Part shown: positions 60,901 to 64,000 of the stretch, piece after piece | Position numbering within the stretch: position 1 is the stretch's first letter | How the letters are laid out: each line of letters begins with the position of its first letter | DNA from: Pseudeuparius sepicola | Lineage: Eukaryota; Arthropoda; Insecta; Coleoptera; Anthribidae | NCBI GenBank assembly: GCA_963920635.1 | Contig: OY987301.1 | Coordinates: 58,224,560-58,288,559, forward strand | Direction: 5' to 3' | DNA: 64,000 bases | Translations under genes and position numbers: made by a program | Notes under the pieces: model-generated | The model's input: only the letters and a program-made list of their open reading frames with translations | Told to the model about the DNA's origin: nothing | Databases searched by the model: none

Positions 60901-63090
60901 TGTGAATTTCGATAGGAAATGTTCCTTTCGTATTACATTCCGTATATATCTCTTAAAATTAGTCCTTAGAACAGTGTGTGAAAACAGTTTTTGCTAAATT
61001 GATTGTGAAATTATTGAATCAGGGATAACTTCGGAGCATTTGCTGAATTCCGCTGGTTGTACATCGATTCTCTGTTTTCTCGTACCTTTAGTTTTTATGT
61101 GATTTCGATAGGAAATATTCTTTTCGTGTTACTATTCGTGTATTTCTCTTAACCTTTGTAGTACAACAGTAGAAATTCATAAAAACTAAAGCTACGAGAA
61201 GACAGTGAATCGACGTATAACGAGCGGAACTTAGCAAATACTCCGAAATTATCCCTGATTCAAAAATTTCCCATTCCATTTCGCAAAAACTGTGTTCGCA
61301 CACTGTTCTAAGGACTCATTTTAAGAGAAATACACGAAAGTAACACGTAAAGAACATTTCCTATCGAAATTCACTAATAACTAAAGTTACGAGAAAACAG
61401 TGAATCGACGTATAACCAGCGGAATTCAGCAAATACTCCGAAATTATCCGTGATTCAATAATTTCCCATCCAATTTCGCAAAAACTGTGTTCACACATTG
61501 TTCTACTACTAAAATTAAGAGAAATACACGGAAAGTAACACGAAAAGAACATTTCCTATCGAAATTCACATAAAAACTAAAGTTACGAGAAAACAGAGAA
61601 TAGACGTAGAACCAGCGGAATTCAGCAAATACTTGGAAATTATCCCTGATTCAATAATTTCCCATCCAATTTAGCAAAAGAGTATTTGCTGAATTCCGCT
61701 GGTTCTACGTCGATTCTCTGTTTGCTCGTAACATTAGTTTTCATGTGAATTTCGATAGGAAATGTTCTTTTCGTGTTACTTTCCGTGTATTTCTCTTAAT
61801 TTTAGTAGTAGAACAGTGTGCGAACACAGTTTTGATCAGGGATAATTTCGGAGTATTTGCTAAATTCCGCTGGTTATACGTCGATTCAAGTTCTCGTAAC
61901 TTTAGTTTTTATGTGAATTTCGATAGGAAATGTTCTTTTCCTTTTACTTTCCGTGTATTTCTCTTAATTTTAGTAGTAGAACAGTGTGCGAACACAGTTT
62001 TTGCGAAAAGTAGAATGGGAAATTATTGAATCAGGGATAATTTCTTAGTATTTGCTAAATTCCGCTGGTTATACTTCGATTCAAGTTCTCGTAACTTTAG
62101 TTTTTATGTGAATTACGATAGGAAATGTTCTTTTCGGGTTTCTTTCTGTGTATTTCTCTTAAAATGAGTCCTTGGAACCGTGTATAAGAATAGTTTTTGC
62201 GAAATTGGATGGGATAATTTCGAAGTTTTTGCTGAATTCCGCTGGTTCTACGTCGATTCTCTGTTTGCTCGTAACTTTAGTTTTTATGTGAATTTCGATA
62301 GGAAATGTTCTTTTCGTATTACTTTCGGGTATTTCTCTTTAAATAAGTAATTAAAACATTGTGTGAACACAGTTTTTGCGAAATTGGATGGGAAATTATA
62401 GAATCACGGATAATTTCGGCGTATTTGCTAAATTGCTTGTTATACGTCGATTCACTGTTTTCTCGTAACTTTACTTTTCATGTGAATTTCGATAGGAAAT
62501 GTTCTTTTCCTTTTACTTTCCGTGTATTTCTCTTAATTTTAGTAGTAGAACAGTGTGCGAACACAGTTTTTGCGAAATTGATTGGGAAATTATTGAATCA
62601 GGAATAACTTCGGAGCAGTTCCGCTGGTTCTACATCGATTCTCTGTTTTCTCGTAACTTTAGTTTTTATGTGAATTTTGATACGAAATGTTTTTTCCGCG
62701 TTACTTTCTGGGTATTTCTCTTTAAATGAGTCCTTACAACAGTGTGTGAACACAGTTTTTGCACGGAAGTAAACCGAAAAGAACATTTCCAATCGTAATT
62801 CACATAAAAACTAAAGTTGCGAGAACTTGAATCGACGTATAACCAGCGGAATTTAGCAAATACTCCGAAATTATCCCTGATCAAAACTGTGTTCGCACAC
62901 TGTTCTACTACTAAAATTAAGAGAAATACACGGAAAGTAACACGAAAAGAACATTTCCTATCGAAATTCACATGAAAACTAATGTTACGAGCAAACAGAG
63001 AATCGACGTAGAACCAGCGGAATTCAGCAAATACTCTTTTGCTAAATTGGAAGGGAAATTATTGAATCAGGGATAATTTCGAAGTATTTG

Positions 63091-63286
63091 CTGAATTCCG
63101 CTGGTTCTACGTCTATTCTCTGTTTTCTCGTAACTTTAGTTTTTATGTGAATTTCGATAGGAAATGTTCTTTTCGTGTTACTTTCCGTGTATTTCTCTTA
63201 ATTTTAGTAGTAGAACAGTGTGTGAACACAGTTTTTGCGAAATTGGATGGGAAATTATTGAATCACGGATAATTTCGGAGTATTTG
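63091..63286 (+). repeat. Reference F monomer, intact 196 bp
   Basis: This is an intact forward monomer that runs from one CTGAATTCCGC to the next, exactly 196 bp. It contains the regular landmarks without indels. The segment near monomer position 108-122 reads TTAATTTTAGTAGTAGAAC (subtype alpha). The later part reads GTGTGTGAACAC, GGATGGG and ATCACGG (subtype beta), so this copy is a subtype recombinant. T-tracts of 4-5 bases recur through the unit. The EcoRI-type GAATTC at the start is kept in most copies and lost in copies reading AAATTCCGC or AAATTGC. Confidence 0.93.
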
Positions 63287-64000
63287 CTGAATTCCGCTGG
63301 TTATACGTCGATTCACTGTTTTCTCGTAGCTTTAGTTTTTATGAATTTCTACTGTTGTACTACAAAGGTTAAGAGAAATACACGGAAAGTAACAAGAAAA
63401 GATCATTTCCTATCGAAATTCACATAAAAACTAAAATTACGAGAAAACAGTGAATCGACGTATAACCAGAGGAATTCAGCAAATACTCTCGGATACCCGT
63501 GATTCAATAATTTTCCATCCAATTTCGCAAAAACTGTGTTCACACATTGTTCTAAGGACTCATTAAAAGAGAAATACACAGTAAGTATCGCGGAAAAAAC
63601 ATTTCGTATCGAAATTCACATAAAAACTAAAGTTACGAGAAAACAGAGAATCGACGAAGAACCAGCGGAATTCAGCAAATACTCCATCCCTGATTCAATA
63701 ATTTCCCATTCAATTTAGCAAAAACTGTGTTCGCACACTGTTCTACTACTAAAATTAAGAGAAATACACGGAAAGTAACACGGAAAAAACATTTCGTATC
63801 GAAATTCACAAAAAAACAAGAGTTACGAGAAAACAGAGAATCGACGAAGAACCAGCGAAATTCAGCAAATATTCCGAAATTATCCCTGATTCAATAATTT
63901 CCCATTCAATTTCGCAAAAACTGTGTTCGCACACTGTTCTACTACTAAAATTAAGAGAAATACACGGAAAGTAACACGAAAAGAACATTTCCTATCGAAA

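Larger units (their letters stand above)
1..64000. repeat. Satellite array of a 196-bp monomer in mixed orientation
   Basis: Every stretch I read aligns to one monomer or its reverse complement, apart from short patches listed separately. Landmarks in F order are GAATTCCGCTGG, TCTCTGTTTTCTCGTAAC, TTTCGATAGGAAATG, GTGTTACTTTCCGTG, TTTCTCTTAA, GAACAGTGTG, CAGTTTTTGCGAAATTG and GGGAAATTATTGAATCA. The unit length was counted from intact copies such as 63,091-63,286 and 28,061-28,256. Consensus G+C is about 68 of 196. I saw no splice-organised gene, no codon-constrained frame and no transposase-like or reverse-transcriptase-like peptide. The length, AT-richness and homogenisation in blocks are typical of eukaryotic centromeric or pericentromeric satellites. 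The family itself is not one I recognise. Confidence 0.96.
55047..64000. repeat. Large segmental copy A, right (continues past window)
   Basis: This matches 26,567-35,134 to the last base of the window: the final GAACATTTCCTATCGAAA is also found ending at 35,134. Offset is 28,480 bp, then 28,866 bp after a 386-bp insertion. Orientation blocks mirror the left copy: F to 55,171, R to 55,432, F to 55,732, R to 56,795, F to 57,511, R to 58,380, F to 59,092, R to 60,245, F to 61,156, R to 61,675, F to 62,763, R to 63,026, F to 63,345, then R. It includes the third copy of D (58,317-61,914). Confidence 0.93.

Noticed and set aside
1..64000. CRISPR array
   Set aside because: The repeat is 196 bp and contiguous, with no 25-40-bp repeats alternating with unique spacers, and no cas-like gene.
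1..64000. CENP-B box in the monomer
   Set aside because: TTTCGATAGGAAATG and TTTCGGAGTATTTGC share the TTCG start, but the conserved A at its expected place followed by CGGG is missing, so neither fits the core pattern.
1..64000. Bacterial or phage origin
   Set aside because: No genes, ribosome binding sites or operon structure in 64 kb; tens of kilobases of a diverged satellite are not a known bacterial or phage feature.
26570..64000. Treating the near-identical blocks as certain biology
   Set aside because: Not asserted as certain. Duplications this similar in a satellite can also be assembly errors, so they are reported as seen in this sequence with read-level checks named.

Overview
The whole 64-kb window is satellite DNA. 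I found no gene, RNA gene, transposon or CRISPR array. The sequence is built from diverged copies of one AT-rich monomer of 196 bp (about 35% G+C in the consensus I read by eye). Each monomer normally carries one GAATTC site. Monomers occur in both orientations, called F and R here. F reads GAATTCCGCTGG, then TTTTCTCGTAACTTTAG, then TTTCGATAGGAAATG, then TTTCTCTTAA, then GAACAGTGTG, then CAGTTTTTGCGAAATTG, then GGGAAATTATTGAATCA on the + strand. R is its reverse complement. Orientation flips about 100 times in 64 kb. Most flips use a handful of recurring breakpoint sequences (J1-J6), so a few inversions arose once and were then copied with larger blocks.

The source is most likely eukaryotic heterochromatin (centromeric, pericentromeric or subtelomeric). 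I do not recognise the family and cannot name the organism. The consensus keeps 10 CpG in 196 bp, which argues against long-term CpG methylation and fits many invertebrates better than vertebrates or plants. That is an inference.

Layout. Positions 1-14,150 are older-looking, diverged mixed-orientation satellite with small local duplications (654 bp; about 2-3 kb). Positions 14,150-26,570 hold blocks that recur further right with 11-13 kb offsets, plus tandem duplications of 197 bp, about 1.39 kb and 3.41 kb. Positions 26,570-35,134 are a block that returns nearly unchanged at 55,047-64,000 and runs off the window end. Positions 36,130-39,455 are a deleted mosaic of that block. Positions 39,600-43,500 are heterogeneous. 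Positions 43,500-55,047 are a 6,684-bp higher-order tandem repeat containing a nested 2,412-bp tandem repeat. Two crossover tracts can be located to about 20 bp (50,182-50,199 and 55,047-55,068).

The many short open reading frames are a by-product of the repeat. They recur on both strands because the monomers are inverted, and none runs through several monomers because 196 is not a multiple of 3. The content of interest is architectural: dense, reused inversion breakpoints, nested higher-order repeats, and very small opposite-strand insertions that point to replication template switching. All coordinates of junctions and block edges are by eye, usually good to within 10-20 bp unless stated.
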